Positions 17,000 to 25,359 of a stretch of DNA of 64,000 nucleotides are shown here, in pieces (the first letter of the stretch is position 1; each line of letters opens with the position of its first letter). The translations under genes and the position numbers were made by a program. The notes under the pieces were generated by a model. That model made no database searches and was not told the DNA's origin. It saw only the letters and a list, made by a program, of their open reading frames with translations. The stretch comes from Streptomyces sp. NBC_01478 (GTDB lineage Bacteria; Actinomycetota; Actinomycetes; Streptomycetales; Streptomycetaceae): positions 2,232,001 to 2,296,000 of the forward strand of contig NZ_CP109444.1 in NCBI RefSeq assembly GCF_036227225.1. Direction: 5' to 3'.

Positions 17000-17737
17000 C
17001 TACGCCCCCTTGTAGACGTCCAACCGCCCGCACATCCCGAACTTCCCGTACGCCGAAGGCTGTTCGGCCCGTACGGCGGCGTCGGCGAGGTGCGAGAAGT
17101 CGCCCCGGTCCAGCCGGTCGAGCTGCGCCCCCGTGGCCGCGGCGGCGGCCCGCGCGCCCCGCTCCCAGCGCTCGCGCCACTCCGCGAGCCGGGGTCGTAC
17201 CAGCGCGGCGGCGGCCCGGTGGAACGCGGCCAGCGCTTCCGGACCCTCGGCGGAGCGCAGCGCCTCGTAGCCCTCCAGGGCGAGGTCGCGCCGGGCCCGG
17301 GCGACCCGTTCCTGTTCGGTCTCGGGCGCGTCGGCCGGGATCACGGTGGCGGCGGCGTACGTCTCCGGGTCGGTGAGGTACCGCGGGGGCAGCGTGAGCA
17401 CCGCGTCGCCCGCCTCGGGCAGCCCGCTGTTCTGCATGAGGACGGTGATGCGCAGGTCACCCTCGTTGACGAGGCGGTGAATGGTGCCCGGCGTGAACCA
17501 GGCGACCGTTCCGGCCGCGAGCGGTGTCACCTCGTACCCGGACGCCGTGAGCGTCTGCACCGCACCGCGCCCGCCGGTGACGACGTACCCCTCCGAACAG
17601 GTCAGGTGCATATGGGGAGTTCCGCCGCACACCCCGCCGTCGACCTCGGCCGGCCAGTCGTAGACGGACAGATGCGAGACGGCGACCCCGCCCGGCAGCC
17701 CGGAGAGGCCTTCCGTGGTCACCGGGGAGGTGTTCAC
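17000..17737 (-). CDS. Cupin-domain protein in a sugar operon
   Basis: A 245-residue protein with an N-terminal cupin. The metal-site pattern PHMHLTCSEGYVVTGGRG near residues 40-60 (His, His, Glu) and the later FTPGTIHRLVNEG match RmlC-like cupins. A helical C-terminal region (about 125-245) has no known domain. Start is GTG 17737, overlapping the stop codon of the upstream DUF6807 gene as GTGA, so translation is coupled. Third gene of an operon with an oxidoreductase; a role in sugar epimerisation or sensing is plausible. Confidence 0.85.
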   Translation of the reverse strand: MNTSPVTTEGLSGLPGGVAVSHLSVYDWPAEVDGGVCGGTPHMHLTCSEGYVVTGGRGAVQTLTASGYEVTPLAAGTVAWFTPGTIHRLVNEGDLRITVLMQNSGLPEAGDAVLTLPPRYLTDPETYAAATVIPADAPETEQERVARARRDLALEGYEALRSAEGPEALAAFHRAAAALVRPRLAEWRERWERGARAAAAATGAQLDRLDRGDFSHLADAAVRAEQPSAYGKFGMCGRLDVYKGA

Positions 17738-18672
17738 CACGGCCGCGCCTCCAGGTACTTGGTGATCTCCTCCCGCTCCCACGCCCCGTCGGCGACGACG
17801 ACCCGGTAGCGCCGGGTGAGCGTGTCGCCGGGTTCGAGCACCAGCTCGTCGTAGAAGGCGAAGGAGGGGGCGATCCCGGCGAACGGCTCGTTGCGTACGA
17901 ACCAGTGGGCGGGGTGGGTCCCCTGGGCGCCGGCCTGGTCGTTCTCGGGGGCGTGCGCGAAGACGACGGTCGCGTGGCCGTCGGTGCCGTCGTGCTCGCC
18001 GGAGACGGCGAGCCACGAGCCCTGGGAGCCCATCAGTTCGGGGCCCTCGCCGTCGGGGCCGATGATCCGGCCGTCGCGGAAGGCGCGCGGGCCGCGCCAG
18101 AAGAGGCCCGTGTAGCCGGCCGCCTCGCGCCCGTGGGTGGTCGGGCTGCCGAACAGCAGGGGCTCGTCACGGCGGTTCGTCACGGCGCTCGTCCAGGTCA
18201 GCGCCCACGAACCCGACTCCGTGTCGACGTCGTGCACCTCGATCCGGCGCTGCTCGTCGGCCCAGAGCTCACCGCTGTACGGGTGCCAGGTCAGCCGTTC
18301 GGCGATGACGAGACGCTCCTCACCCGAGTCGATGTGAGTGTCGATCTCGTCGAAGGCGACGTGGGCCATCGACCCGACCCGCTCCGGGAGTTCGAGATAC
18401 CCCTCGCCGTGAACGTATGTGTTGCCGCCCCACAGGTTCTGGCCCGACAGATGCGAGGCGGTGAACTGCAGGCCCTTGTGCCAGCGGTGGTCGTTGGGCC
18501 GGTAGTCCGTGACGACGTCACCGGCCAGCGTCCTGATCGGGTGGAGGTACGGCTTCGGCGCCTCCCAGGCGGCCTCGGGCCGGTACACATAGCTGAACAG
18601 CTCGACGCCGGTGACCGGTTCGGTCACCGTGATGCGGTCGTCGTGGGCATGGACGATACGCAGGCCGGTCAC
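17734..18672 (-). CDS. PmoA/DUF6807-family protein
   Basis: The 312-residue protein matches the family misnamed methane oxygenase PmoA, now DUF6807. Conserved signatures are YRPNDHRWHKGLQF, with the HHxxG-like His pair, SGQNLWGG and FGSPTTHGREAAGYTGLFWRG. No signal peptide. The family is habitually found beside Gfo/Idh/MocA oxidoreductases in carbohydrate operons, as here. GTG 18672 overlaps the stop of the upstream gene as GTGA. The enzymatic role is not established. Confidence 0.88.
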   Translation of the reverse strand: MTGLRIVHAHDDRITVTEPVTGVELFSYVYRPEAAWEAPKPYLHPIRTLAGDVVTDYRPNDHRWHKGLQFTASHLSGQNLWGGNTYVHGEGYLELPERVGSMAHVAFDEIDTHIDSGEERLVIAERLTWHPYSGELWADEQRRIEVHDVDTESGSWALTWTSAVTNRRDEPLLFGSPTTHGREAAGYTGLFWRGPRAFRDGRIIGPDGEGPELMGSQGSWLAVSGEHDGTDGHATVVFAHAPENDQAGAQGTHPAHWFVRNEPFAGIAPSFAFYDELVLEPGDTLTRRYRVVVADGAWEREEITKYLEARPW

Positions 18673-19856
18673 GCCGGCACCTCCTCGCGCGCCACGGGCG
18701 CCCAGCCGGGGGCGCCACCGTGCAGCGCCGTGTAATAGGGGTCTCCGGGGCCGATGTCGCCGGCCCGCACGGTCGTGTCCGTGAACGCCGACTTGTAGAG
18801 CGCGGTGATCAGTTCGAGGCTGGTGCGCCCGTCCGTGCCGCTGCTGCGCGGCCGTTCGCCGGCCCGCATGCTCACGACGAGTTCACGCAACTGCTCCACG
18901 TGCGAACTGGGCACGTCCGGCCCGAAGTCCTGCCAGACGGCGGCCTCGTCACCCGGCACATCGGGGGCGGGCGTGATCCGCCAGTTGTCGTTGCTGTGCC
19001 CGTACAGATGGGTGAGTTCGACGGTCGCGCGCTCGCAGTCGATGCGGATACGGCTGACCTCGTCGGGGCTCAGCACGCTGTTCACGACGGTCGCCAGCGC
19101 GCCGTTCTCGAAGCGGACCAGGGCGGTCGAGACGTCCTCGGTCTCCACGTCGTGGACCAGCCGCCCGGCCATGGCCTTCACCTCGCTCCACGGCCCGAGC
19201 AGATCGAGCAGCAGGTCCATCTGGTGGATGCCGTGTCCCATGGCGGGACCGCCGCCCTCGGTCTCCCAGCGACCGCGCCAGGGCACGGCGTAGTAAGCGG
19301 TGTCGCGGTACCAGGTGGTCTGGCAGTGCGCCACGAGCGGCCGCCCCATGGCCCGCTCGGCGAGCAGCTTGCGCACATGCCGGGACCCCGAGCCGAACCG
19401 GTGCTGGAAGACGATCGAGGCGTACGGCCCGCCGGCCATCCCCTTTGCCGGGCCTTCCTCGTCCTCCACGGCGTCGAAGTCGGCCAGCGTCGGCACCGGC
19501 GGCTTCTCGCACCACACCCAGGCACCGGCCCGCAGCGCGGCGACGGTCTGCGCGCGGTGCAGGGTGGGCGGGGTGCAGATGGTGACGAGGTCGGGCCGCT
19601 GCTCCCGGAGCATCTGCTCCAGATCGGTGTAGGCGTGCGGGATTCCGGACTCGGCGCAGAAGGACTCGACCGACTTGGCATCGATGTCAACGGCGGCGAC
19701 GACCTCGGTCTCGCCCTCCTCGGCGAGCCGGGCGAGCGCCGGGAAATGGGAACCGCGGCCGATGGCACCGGCGCCGACCACGGCGGCCCTGATGCGTCGG
19801 CCGCTGAGCGGCGGCAAGGGCTGGAACGCCCCGGGGTGGGTGGCGGGTGTGGACAT
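18669..19856 (-). CDS. Gfo/Idh/MocA-family oxidoreductase
   Basis: NAD(P)-dependent sugar dehydrogenase-like enzyme of 395 residues. The Rossmann fold opens with IRAAVVGAGAIGRGSHFPALA (G-x-G-x-x-G), and WVWCEKPPVPTLADFD carries the E-K-P motif with the catalytic Lys. A longer C-terminal beta domain begins near residue 150 (QHRFGSGSRHVRKLL). First gene of a three-gene coupled operon. ATG 19856 is chosen; GGAGGAG lies 15 bases upstream, somewhat far. The LacI-type palindrome at 19900-19907 is about 45 bases upstream of the start. Confidence 0.92.
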   Translation of the reverse strand: MSTPATHPGAFQPLPPLSGRRIRAAVVGAGAIGRGSHFPALARLAEEGETEVVAAVDIDAKSVESFCAESGIPHAYTDLEQMLREQRPDLVTICTPPTLHRAQTVAALRAGAWVWCEKPPVPTLADFDAVEDEEGPAKGMAGGPYASIVFQHRFGSGSRHVRKLLAERAMGRPLVAHCQTTWYRDTAYYAVPWRGRWETEGGGPAMGHGIHQMDLLLDLLGPWSEVKAMAGRLVHDVETEDVSTALVRFENGALATVVNSVLSPDEVSRIRIDCERATVELTHLYGHSNDNWRITPAPDVPGDEAAVWQDFGPDVPSSHVEQLRELVVSMRAGERPRSSGTDGRTSLELITALYKSAFTDTTVRAGDIGPGDPYYTALHGGAPGWAPVAREEVPA

Positions 19857-19899
19857 GGGCGTGATCAGCACTCCTCCGGAGACAGCGAGCGCGTCCAGC

Positions 19900-19907
19900 A
19901 AGCGCTT
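19900..19907. promoter_or_regulatory. LacI-family operator candidate of the sugar operon
   Basis: AAGCGCTT is a perfect palindrome with the central CG typical of LacI/GalR sites; on the minus strand it reads GGAAAGCGCTTGCTGG in context. It sits 45-51 bases before the first gene of the sugar operon. The LacI protein itself is not in the window. Confidence 0.6.
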
Positions 19908-19976
19908 TCCTCCGCTGCAACGTATGTGCCGCCCCCGCAGCTGGTCAACACCGCAAACCCGGAGTCCCGGGACCAC

Positions 19977-20078
19977 CCGTGAAACCCCTGTGTCCGGAGT
20001 CGCCCGACCGCCACGAAACCTCCGCATCCGGGGTCGCACGACCGCCGTGAAACCCCTGTGTCGGGCCTGTCACACCGG
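19977..20078. repeat. Three 34-bp imperfect tandem repeats
   Basis: Units start at 19977, 20011 and 20045 with CCGTGAAACC, CCACGAAACC and CCGTGAAACC, a regular 34-base period. Units 1 and 3 share CCGTGAAACCCCTGTGTC exactly. A shorter related piece starts at 19951. They are intergenic and 34 is not a multiple of three. Confidence 0.75.
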
Positions 20079-20175
20079 GACGCTACGCTGCCCCTCACAC
20101 ACACTCGTTCACCGCGCGCGGCGTTTTGGTGTGTCCTTTGCCCCTCCTCGATCAGCACTTGGACGCCGTAACTCC

Positions 20176-21051
20176 ATGTCTTGGTTTGAATCCCTCATCC
20201 TCGGACTCGTCCAGGGGCTGACCGAGTTCCTCCCCGTCTCCTCCAGCGCGCATCTGCGGCTGACGGCGGCCTTCTCGGGCTGGGAGGACCCGGGCGCGGC
20301 CTTCACCGCGATCACACAGCTCGGCACGGAAGCGGCGGTGCTGATCTATTTCCGCCAGGATGTCGGGCGGATTCTCGCCGCGTGGTTCCGGTCGCTCACG
20401 AACAAGGAGATGCGGCGCGATCACGACGCCCAGATGGGCTGGCTGGTGATCGTCGGCTCCATCCCGATCGGCGTGCTCGGCGTGACGCTCAAGGACCAGA
20501 TCGAGGGGCCGTTCCGCGATCTGCGGATCACCGCCACGATGCTGATCGTGGTGGGCATCGTCATCGGCGTCGCCGACCGGCTCGCGGCCCGCGACGAGTC
20601 GGGCGGCAAGCACCGGGCGCCCAAGCAGCGCAAGACACTTGAGAACCTGAACGCCAAGGACGGCCTGCTGTACGGCCTTTGCCAGGCGATGGCGCTGGTC
20701 CCCGGCGTCTCCCGCTCGGGCGCGACCATCAGCGGCGGCCTGTTCATGGGCTACACCCGTGAGGCGGCGGCCCGTTACTCCTTCCTCCTCGCCATGCCGG
20801 CCGTACTGGCCTCGGGCGCCTTCGAGTTGAAGGACGCGGCGGAGGAAGGGCATGTCGCGTGGGGGCCGACGATGTTCGCGACGGTGATCGCGTTCGTGGT
20901 CGGCTATGCCGTAATTGCGTGGTTCATGAAATTTATCTCCCACAAGAGCTTCATGCCGTTCGTCTGGTACCGCATCGCGCTCGGCATCGTCATCATCGCG
21001 CTGGTGACGGCGGGCGAACTCAGCCCGCACGCGGCGGAGTCGGCGAACTGA
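20176..21051 (+). CDS. uppP: Undecaprenyl-diphosphatase (bacitracin-resistance type)
   Basis: Integral membrane phosphatase that recycles undecaprenyl pyrophosphate for cell-wall synthesis and gives basal bacitracin resistance. Both catalytic motifs are present in 291 residues: LTEFLPVSSSAHL near residue 15 and LVPGVSRSGATISGG near residue 175. About eight TM segments. ATG 20176 fits the family's N-terminus (SWFESLILGLVQGLTEF); no strong ribosome binding site is seen. The stop is one base from that of the convergent AhpD-like gene. Confidence 0.96.
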   Translation: MSWFESLILGLVQGLTEFLPVSSSAHLRLTAAFSGWEDPGAAFTAITQLGTEAAVLIYFRQDVGRILAAWFRSLTNKEMRRDHDAQMGWLVIVGSIPIGVLGVTLKDQIEGPFRDLRITATMLIVVGIVIGVADRLAARDESGGKHRAPKQRKTLENLNAKDGLLYGLCQAMALVPGVSRSGATISGGLFMGYTREAAARYSFLLAMPAVLASGAFELKDAAEEGHVAWGPTMFATVIAFVVGYAVIAWFMKFISHKSFMPFVWYRIALGIVIIALVTAGELSPHAAESAN

Positions 21052-21052
21052 C

Positions 21053-21619
21053 CTACCGCTCGGGCAGGTCGAGCGCCCACGTCTCGGGCTCGATCCCGAC
21101 ACCATTGGCGACGTAGGCGATGGTGCGGTACCACCCGGCCAGCACAAGGAATTCGATCGCTTCGGGTTCGTCGAGATGCTCCCGCAGGCCGGACCAGGCA
21201 GCGTCACTCAGGTGTGCGTCGGCGTGGAGTTCGTCGACGGCTCGGAGCAGCGCGGACTGCCGGGGCGACCAGACCGGGTCGTCCGGGGCGCCGGTCGCGG
21301 TCAAGGTGACCTGCCGCGGGGTGAGTTGCGCGATCTCGGCGTACACCGCCATGTGGACGCCCCACTCGTAGGCGCAGCCGGCGCGGGCACAGACACGGGC
21401 GATGACGAGTTCGCGGTCGGCGGCGCCCAGGCGGCCGTGGACGAGGAGCCCGGCGCCCAACGCCCGCATCCGTGAGGCGAGTTCGGGGTGGCGTTCGAGG
21501 ACCTTGAAGAGCGTCAGGGGTTCGCGGGTCACGCCGGGCGGCATCCAGCGGCGCAGGGCGCGATCGGTGTCGGGGGCGTAGGGCGGGGTGACTCCTTCGA
21601 TGCGCTGCTTCATGTTCAC
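21053..21619 (-). CDS. Carboxymuconolactone decarboxylase/AhpD-like protein
   Basis: A 188-residue all-helical protein of the CMD/AhpD fold. The core reads RELVIARVCARAGCAYEWGVHMAVYAEI, corresponding to the family helix with Cys and His residues that relay protons or thiols; the spacing is not the strict C-x-x-C of AhpD. Such proteins handle peroxide or cyclic substrates. Start is GTG 21619 (ATG 21613 is the alternative). Divergent from an HxlR regulator across a perfect inverted repeat, so probably its target. Confidence 0.9.
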   Translation of the reverse strand: MNMKQRIEGVTPPYAPDTDRALRRWMPPGVTREPLTLFKVLERHPELASRMRALGAGLLVHGRLGAADRELVIARVCARAGCAYEWGVHMAVYAEIAQLTPRQVTLTATGAPDDPVWSPRQSALLRAVDELHADAHLSDAAWSGLREHLDEPEAIEFLVLAGWYRTIAYVANGVGIEPETWALDLPER

Positions 21620-21624
21620 GGACT

Positions 21625-21651
21625 CTTGCGCTTCTGAAATCGAAGCGCAAG
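21625..21651. promoter_or_regulatory. Perfect 10-bp inverted repeat, HxlR operator candidate
   Basis: CTTGCGCTTC (21625-21634) has its exact complement at 21642-21651 across seven bases. It is six bases from the start of the AhpD-like gene and 43 from that of the HxlR gene, ideal for a regulator controlling both. Confidence 0.65.
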
Positions 21652-21693
21652 GGTGAGCCAGGAGATCGCCATGAACCAGGCGAGGAGGCCCTG

Positions 21694-22044
21694 TTGGAAC
21701 CGACCCCCGCCCCCGGTCGCCCGGTACGCGGATCGACCACCGGCCGCCCCGTCATGGCCGCGCTCGACCTCCTCGGCCGGCGCTGGACACTCCGCGTGAT
21801 CTGGGAACTCCACCGGCGCGCCACTCCGATCGGCTTCCGCGACCTGCAACGCCGCTGCGACGACATGTCCTCCAGCGTCCTCTCCACCCGCCTCACAGAG
21901 CTGCGCGAGGCGGACATCGCGACGCAGACACCCGACGGGGCATGGCAGTTGACCCCGCTGGGCGAGGACCTGGTGACGGCGATGGGGCCGTTGCTGGACT
22001 GGTCGCGGGTGTGGGCCGAGCGGACGGTTCCACCGCGCCCGTGA
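21694..22044 (+). CDS. HxlR-family winged-helix regulator
   Basis: A 116-residue HxlR regulator: MAALDLLGRRWTLRVIWELHRRATPIGFRDLQRRC then SSSVLSTRLTELREADIATQ, the wHTH and wing. The usual N-terminal Cys is missing (VRGSTTGRPV), so thiol sensing is unlikely. Start is TTG 21694, supported by GAGGAGG five bases upstream; this rare start may keep levels low. Divergent from the AhpD-like gene, with the inverted repeat between. Confidence 0.9.
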   Translation: MEPTPAPGRPVRGSTTGRPVMAALDLLGRRWTLRVIWELHRRATPIGFRDLQRRCDDMSSSVLSTRLTELREADIATQTPDGAWQLTPLGEDLVTAMGPLLDWSRVWAERTVPPRP

Positions 22045-22111
22045 CCAACCCCATACGGTCTGAGTAGCCGTCCGGTAGCGCAGTGTCAGTCCTTGCCCCT
22101 AGGCTGTGAGC

Positions 22112-22291
22112 ATGTCCCCCGATTCCGTAACCCCTGGTTCCGTGCGGTCTGCTTCCGAGGTGAACGAGCAGATCCGGGCCCTCTGGCTGCGTGCGGGCGG
22201 CTCGCTCTCCACCCAGGAGCGCGAGGAATACGAGACGTTGGTGGTCGAGTGGGCCGCCGCGATCCGCGACGAGGTCATCGCCGCCGCCTGA
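22112..22291 (+). CDS. Conserved small acidic protein
   Basis: A 59-residue protein with a helical pattern (VNEQIRALWLRAGGSLSTQE, then YETLVVEWAAAIRDEV). It has excellent codon bias and resembles a small protein widely annotated in streptomycetes; role unknown. ATG 22112 is used, with an in-frame GTG at 22106. TAGGCT at 22100-22105 would put the transcript start at the ATG. Confidence 0.75.
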   Translation: MSPDSVTPGSVRSASEVNEQIRALWLRAGGSLSTQEREEYETLVVEWAAAIRDEVIAAA

Positions 22292-22372
22292 AGCCGCCTG
22301 AGGGCCGCCTGAATCTCCTTGCACGCACGGGCAGTTGGGGCAGTCTGGGGCAGGGCGCCCGGAGCCCACGGC

Positions 22373-23113
22373 TCATCGCCCGCCCGACACCCGCATCACC
22401 GTCCCCGTCGCATACGACGCCTCCGGCGACATCAGCCACGCGATCGCGGCGGCGATCTCCTCCGGTTGGCCCGGGCGACGCAGCGGAATCGACGCCGCCG
22501 GCCGCCGGGGCCGGTCCGGGTCGCCCGTTCTCGCGTGGATCTCGGTGTCGATGACGCCCGGCGCGACCGCGTTGACGCGGATGCCGTCGGGGCCGAGTTC
22601 CTGGGCGAGGCCCAGGGTGAGGGTGTCGACGGCGGCCTTCGTCGCGGCGTAGTGGACATGGTCGCCGGGGCTGCCGAGGGCGGCGGCGGACGACGAGACG
22701 TTCACGATCACGCCGTTTCCCCGTGCCGCCATCACCTGTGCGGCGCGGCGCGAACACAGCAGTGTGCCAAGGAGGTTGACCTCGACGACCCGGCGCAGGT
22801 CGGCGGGGTCGGCGTCGGCGAGGCGGCCGAACGGTCCGGTCACCCCGGCGTTGTTCACCAGCCCGGTGACCGGCCCGAGTTGCCGCTCCGCCGCCGCGAA
22901 GAGCCGCTCGACGTCCGCCTCGACCGACGTGTCGCCCTGCACGCACACCGAACGGGCCCCGGTCCGCCGTACCGCCTCCGCGACGTCCTCGGCCGCCCGC
23001 GCGTCCCCGAGGTACCCCACCACCACGTCGTGCCCGTCCGCCGCGAGCCGCAGGCAGGTCGCGGCGCCGATACCCCGGCTGCCCCCGGTGACGACCGTGA
23101 CAAGGCGTTTCAT
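22373..23113 (-). CDS. SDR-family oxidoreductase
   Basis: Classical short-chain dehydrogenase of 246 residues: cofactor loop TGGSRGIGAATCLRL, NNAG, catalytic Ser in VNVSSSAAALGSPGDH and Y-A-A-T-K (YAATKAAVDTL). N-terminal TGGSRGIG and the C-terminal MRVSGGR are typical of FabG-like enzymes; substrate unknown. ATG 23113 has GGGGAG six bases upstream. Divergent from the SnoaL-like gene. Confidence 0.93.
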   Translation of the reverse strand: MKRLVTVVTGGSRGIGAATCLRLAADGHDVVVGYLGDARAAEDVAEAVRRTGARSVCVQGDTSVEADVERLFAAAERQLGPVTGLVNNAGVTGPFGRLADADPADLRRVVEVNLLGTLLCSRRAAQVMAARGNGVIVNVSSSAAALGSPGDHVHYAATKAAVDTLTLGLAQELGPDGIRVNAVAPGVIDTEIHARTGDPDRPRRPAASIPLRRPGQPEEIAAAIAWLMSPEASYATGTVMRVSGGR

Positions 23114-23203
23114 GAGCACTCCCCACAACGAAGAACCGAATGTTCCCCACCTTGTCCCCGCGTCCCCCTTGGCGCGACACCCTCCGTAGCCAACACTGAG
23201 CCG

Positions 23204-23707
23204 ATGACGCAGCGTGTGGAACTGGCGATTGTGATGGACCGGCTGGCCGTGGACGAACTGATCACCGAATACGCGGTGGCGGTGGACGACGGCGACTGGG
23301 AGGCGTACCGGAAACTGTTCGCACCGGACGGGCGTGCCGACTACCGGTCCGCCGGAGGAATCGAGGGCAACGCGGAACAGATCGCCGAGTGGCTGGCGGA
23401 GAGCATGGAGCTGTTCCCGATGCGGCAGCATCTGATCGTCAACCGGCGCATCCGCTTCGGAGCCCTGGACCAGCACACCGACGACACCGCGCGCGTCCAG
23501 GCCGACTACGTCAATCCGATGCGCTTCGCCAAGGAAGACGCCGAGGGAGACGACAGCGACGGTTCCACCGCTCCGGACTTCGTGTGCGGCGGGCGGTACA
23601 CGTTCGGGCTGCTGCGGACGGACGACGGCTGGCGGCTGACCGAGGTCGTCGTGGCGGAGAAGTGGCGGCGCCTTCCCGAGCGGCGTCCGGCAGCCGTGGT
23701 CAACTGA
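23204..23707 (+). CDS. SnoaL-like/NTF2-fold protein
   Basis: The 167-residue protein begins with the NTF2-like pattern RLAVDELITEYAVAVDDGDWEAYRKLFAPDGRADYR, which is typical of SnoaL_4-type ring-hydroxylating beta-subunit-like and scytalone-dehydratase-like enzymes. An acidic insert (DAEGDDSDG) is unusual. TTGGCG at 23169-23174 and AACACT at 23192-23197 (17-base spacing) predict a start at the ATG. Substrate unknown. Confidence 0.85.
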   Translation: MTQRVELAIVMDRLAVDELITEYAVAVDDGDWEAYRKLFAPDGRADYRSAGGIEGNAEQIAEWLAESMELFPMRQHLIVNRRIRFGALDQHTDDTARVQADYVNPMRFAKEDAEGDDSDGSTAPDFVCGGRYTFGLLRTDDGWRLTEVVVAEKWRRLPERRPAAVVN

Positions 23708-23784
23708 TACGACCGGTTCGGCGTCCGCCGTCCCGGATCGACCGCGGCACGCACACCGGAGCCACCAGCGGGTAGGGGGTCCAC

Positions 23785-25359
23785 ATGAGGAACTTCGGCG
23801 ACTGGCTCGTCTCCCCCTGGCGGCGTTCCCTGCTCGCCGCGCTCGCGGGCACCCTGCCCGTCCTCGCGTTCCCCGCGCCGTCCTGGTGGTGGTTCGCCTA
23901 CGTCGCGCTCGTCCCCTGGATCCTGCTGACCCGCTCGGCACCGACCGGGCGACGGGCGGTCTACGACGGCTGGTGCGGCGGGCTCGGGTTCATGCTGGCC
24001 GTGCACAGTTGGCTGGTGCCGAGCCTGAGCGTGTTCATCGTGGTCATCGCCGGGCTGCTGGGCGCGCTGTGGGCGCCGTGGGGCTGGCTGGTACGCCGCT
24101 TCCTCGGCGGTGTGCCGTCGCCCGCGCGGGGTGGGGCCGCGCTCCTCGTGCTGCCCTCGGGCTGGCTGATGGTCGAACTCGTCCGGTCCTGGCAGGGGTT
24201 GGGCGGCCCCTGGGGTCTGCTCGGCTCCACCCAGTGGCAGGTGGAACCGGCCCTGCGGCTCGCCTCCGTCGGCGGGGTGTGGCTGCTGAGCTTCCTGGTG
24301 GTGGCCGTGAATGTCGCGGTCGCCGTGCTCGTCGCCGTGCGCGCGGTCCGGGTACCCGCCGTGGCCGGGCTGCTCGTCACCGCCGCCGTGACCTCGGCGG
24401 CCTGGGTGTGGTCGCCGCGCCCCGACGTCGACGGCCGCGTCCGCATCGCCGTCGTACAGCCGGGTGTCATCGCCGGCGACGAGAGCGGCGAGCGGCGCTT
24501 CGACCGCGAGGAGCAGCTCACCCGCCAACTCGCCGGTCAGGACGTCGACTTGATCGCCTGGGGCGAGAGCAGTGTCAGCTTCGACCTCACCAAGCGCCCC
24601 GACCTCGCGCGCCGTATCGCGGCGCTCTCCAAGGAGACCGGCGCCGACATCCTGGTCAACGTGGACGCCGAGCGCTCCGACAAGCCCGGCATCTACAAGA
24701 GCTCGATCCTGGTCGGCCCGGAGGGTCTCACCGGCGACCGCTACGACAAGATGCGGCTCGTCCCGTTCGGCGAGTACATCCCGTTCCGCTCGCTGCTCGG
24801 CTGGGCCACCTCCGTCGGCAAGGCGGCGGGCGTGGACCGCAGGCACGGCACCGAGCAGGTGGTGATGAACGTGGGGCACGGGCTGCGCGTCGGCCCCCTG
24901 GTCTGCTTCGAGACCGCGTTCCCCGACATGAGCCGCCATCTCGCGCAGGACGGCGCGGACGTACTCCTCGCGCAGTCGTCGACCTCGTCGTTCCAGAAGA
25001 GCTGGGCCCCCGAACAGCACGCCACCCTCGCCGCCCTGCGCGCCGCCGAGACCGGCCGCCCGATGGTCCACGCCACCCTGACCGGCGTCTCCGCCGTCTA
25101 CGGCCCGGGCGGACAGCGCATCGGCTCCTGGCTGGGCACGGACAAGAGCACCACCCAGGTCTACGACGTCCCGCTCGCGCACGGCATCACCCCGTACGTC
25201 CGCTACGGCGCCTGGCCGGTGGGCCTGGCGCTGCTGGTGCTCGCGGCGATGTGCTTCGGGGAGAGTGCCGTGGCGATCAGGCTGCGGCGGGCCGGTCCGC
25301 GACCGCTCGTACCACCCGCTCGCACAGTTCATGAGTCGCCAGCGCGTCCCGGGCGCTGA
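23785..25359 (+). CDS. lnt: Apolipoprotein N-acyltransferase
   Basis: Adds the third acyl chain to lipoproteins in the membrane. About eight TM segments (residues 15-205) precede a nitrilase domain from residue 220. The catalytic triad is visible: Glu in LIAWGESSVSFD, Lys in YDKMRLVPFGEYIPF and Cys in LVCFETAFPD. The length of 524 is normal. ATG 23785 follows GGTAGGGGG. The last 83 bases overlap the 3' end of the convergent Gfo/Idh/MocA gene. Several lipoproteins in this window (26959, 28940, 35705) would be substrates. Confidence 0.96.
   Translation: MRNFGDWLVSPWRRSLLAALAGTLPVLAFPAPSWWWFAYVALVPWILLTRSAPTGRRAVYDGWCGGLGFMLAVHSWLVPSLSVFIVVIAGLLGALWAPWGWLVRRFLGGVPSPARGGAALLVLPSGWLMVELVRSWQGLGGPWGLLGSTQWQVEPALRLASVGGVWLLSFLVVAVNVAVAVLVAVRAVRVPAVAGLLVTAAVTSAAWVWSPRPDVDGRVRIAVVQPGVIAGDESGERRFDREEQLTRQLAGQDVDLIAWGESSVSFDLTKRPDLARRIAALSKETGADILVNVDAERSDKPGIYKSSILVGPEGLTGDRYDKMRLVPFGEYIPFRSLLGWATSVGKAAGVDRRHGTEQVVMNVGHGLRVGPLVCFETAFPDMSRHLAQDGADVLLAQSSTSSFQKSWAPEQHATLAALRAAETGRPMVHATLTGVSAVYGPGGQRIGSWLGTDKSTTQVYDVPLAHGITPYVRYGAWPVGLALLVLAAMCFGESAVAIRLRRAGPRPLVPPARTVHESPARPGR

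Larger units (their letters stand above)
19857..20175. other. Divergent intergenic region with operator and tandem repeats
   Basis: These 319 bases separate the sugar operon from uppP. The left part holds the AAGCGCTT operator candidate; the middle holds 34-base tandem repeats (19977-20078). I see no gene and no clear uppP promoter. Confidence 0.6.

Noticed and set aside
23506-25332. 608-codon minus-strand open frame
   Set aside because: Antisense shadow of lnt and the SnoaL-like gene; low-complexity Asp/Arg/Gly composition.
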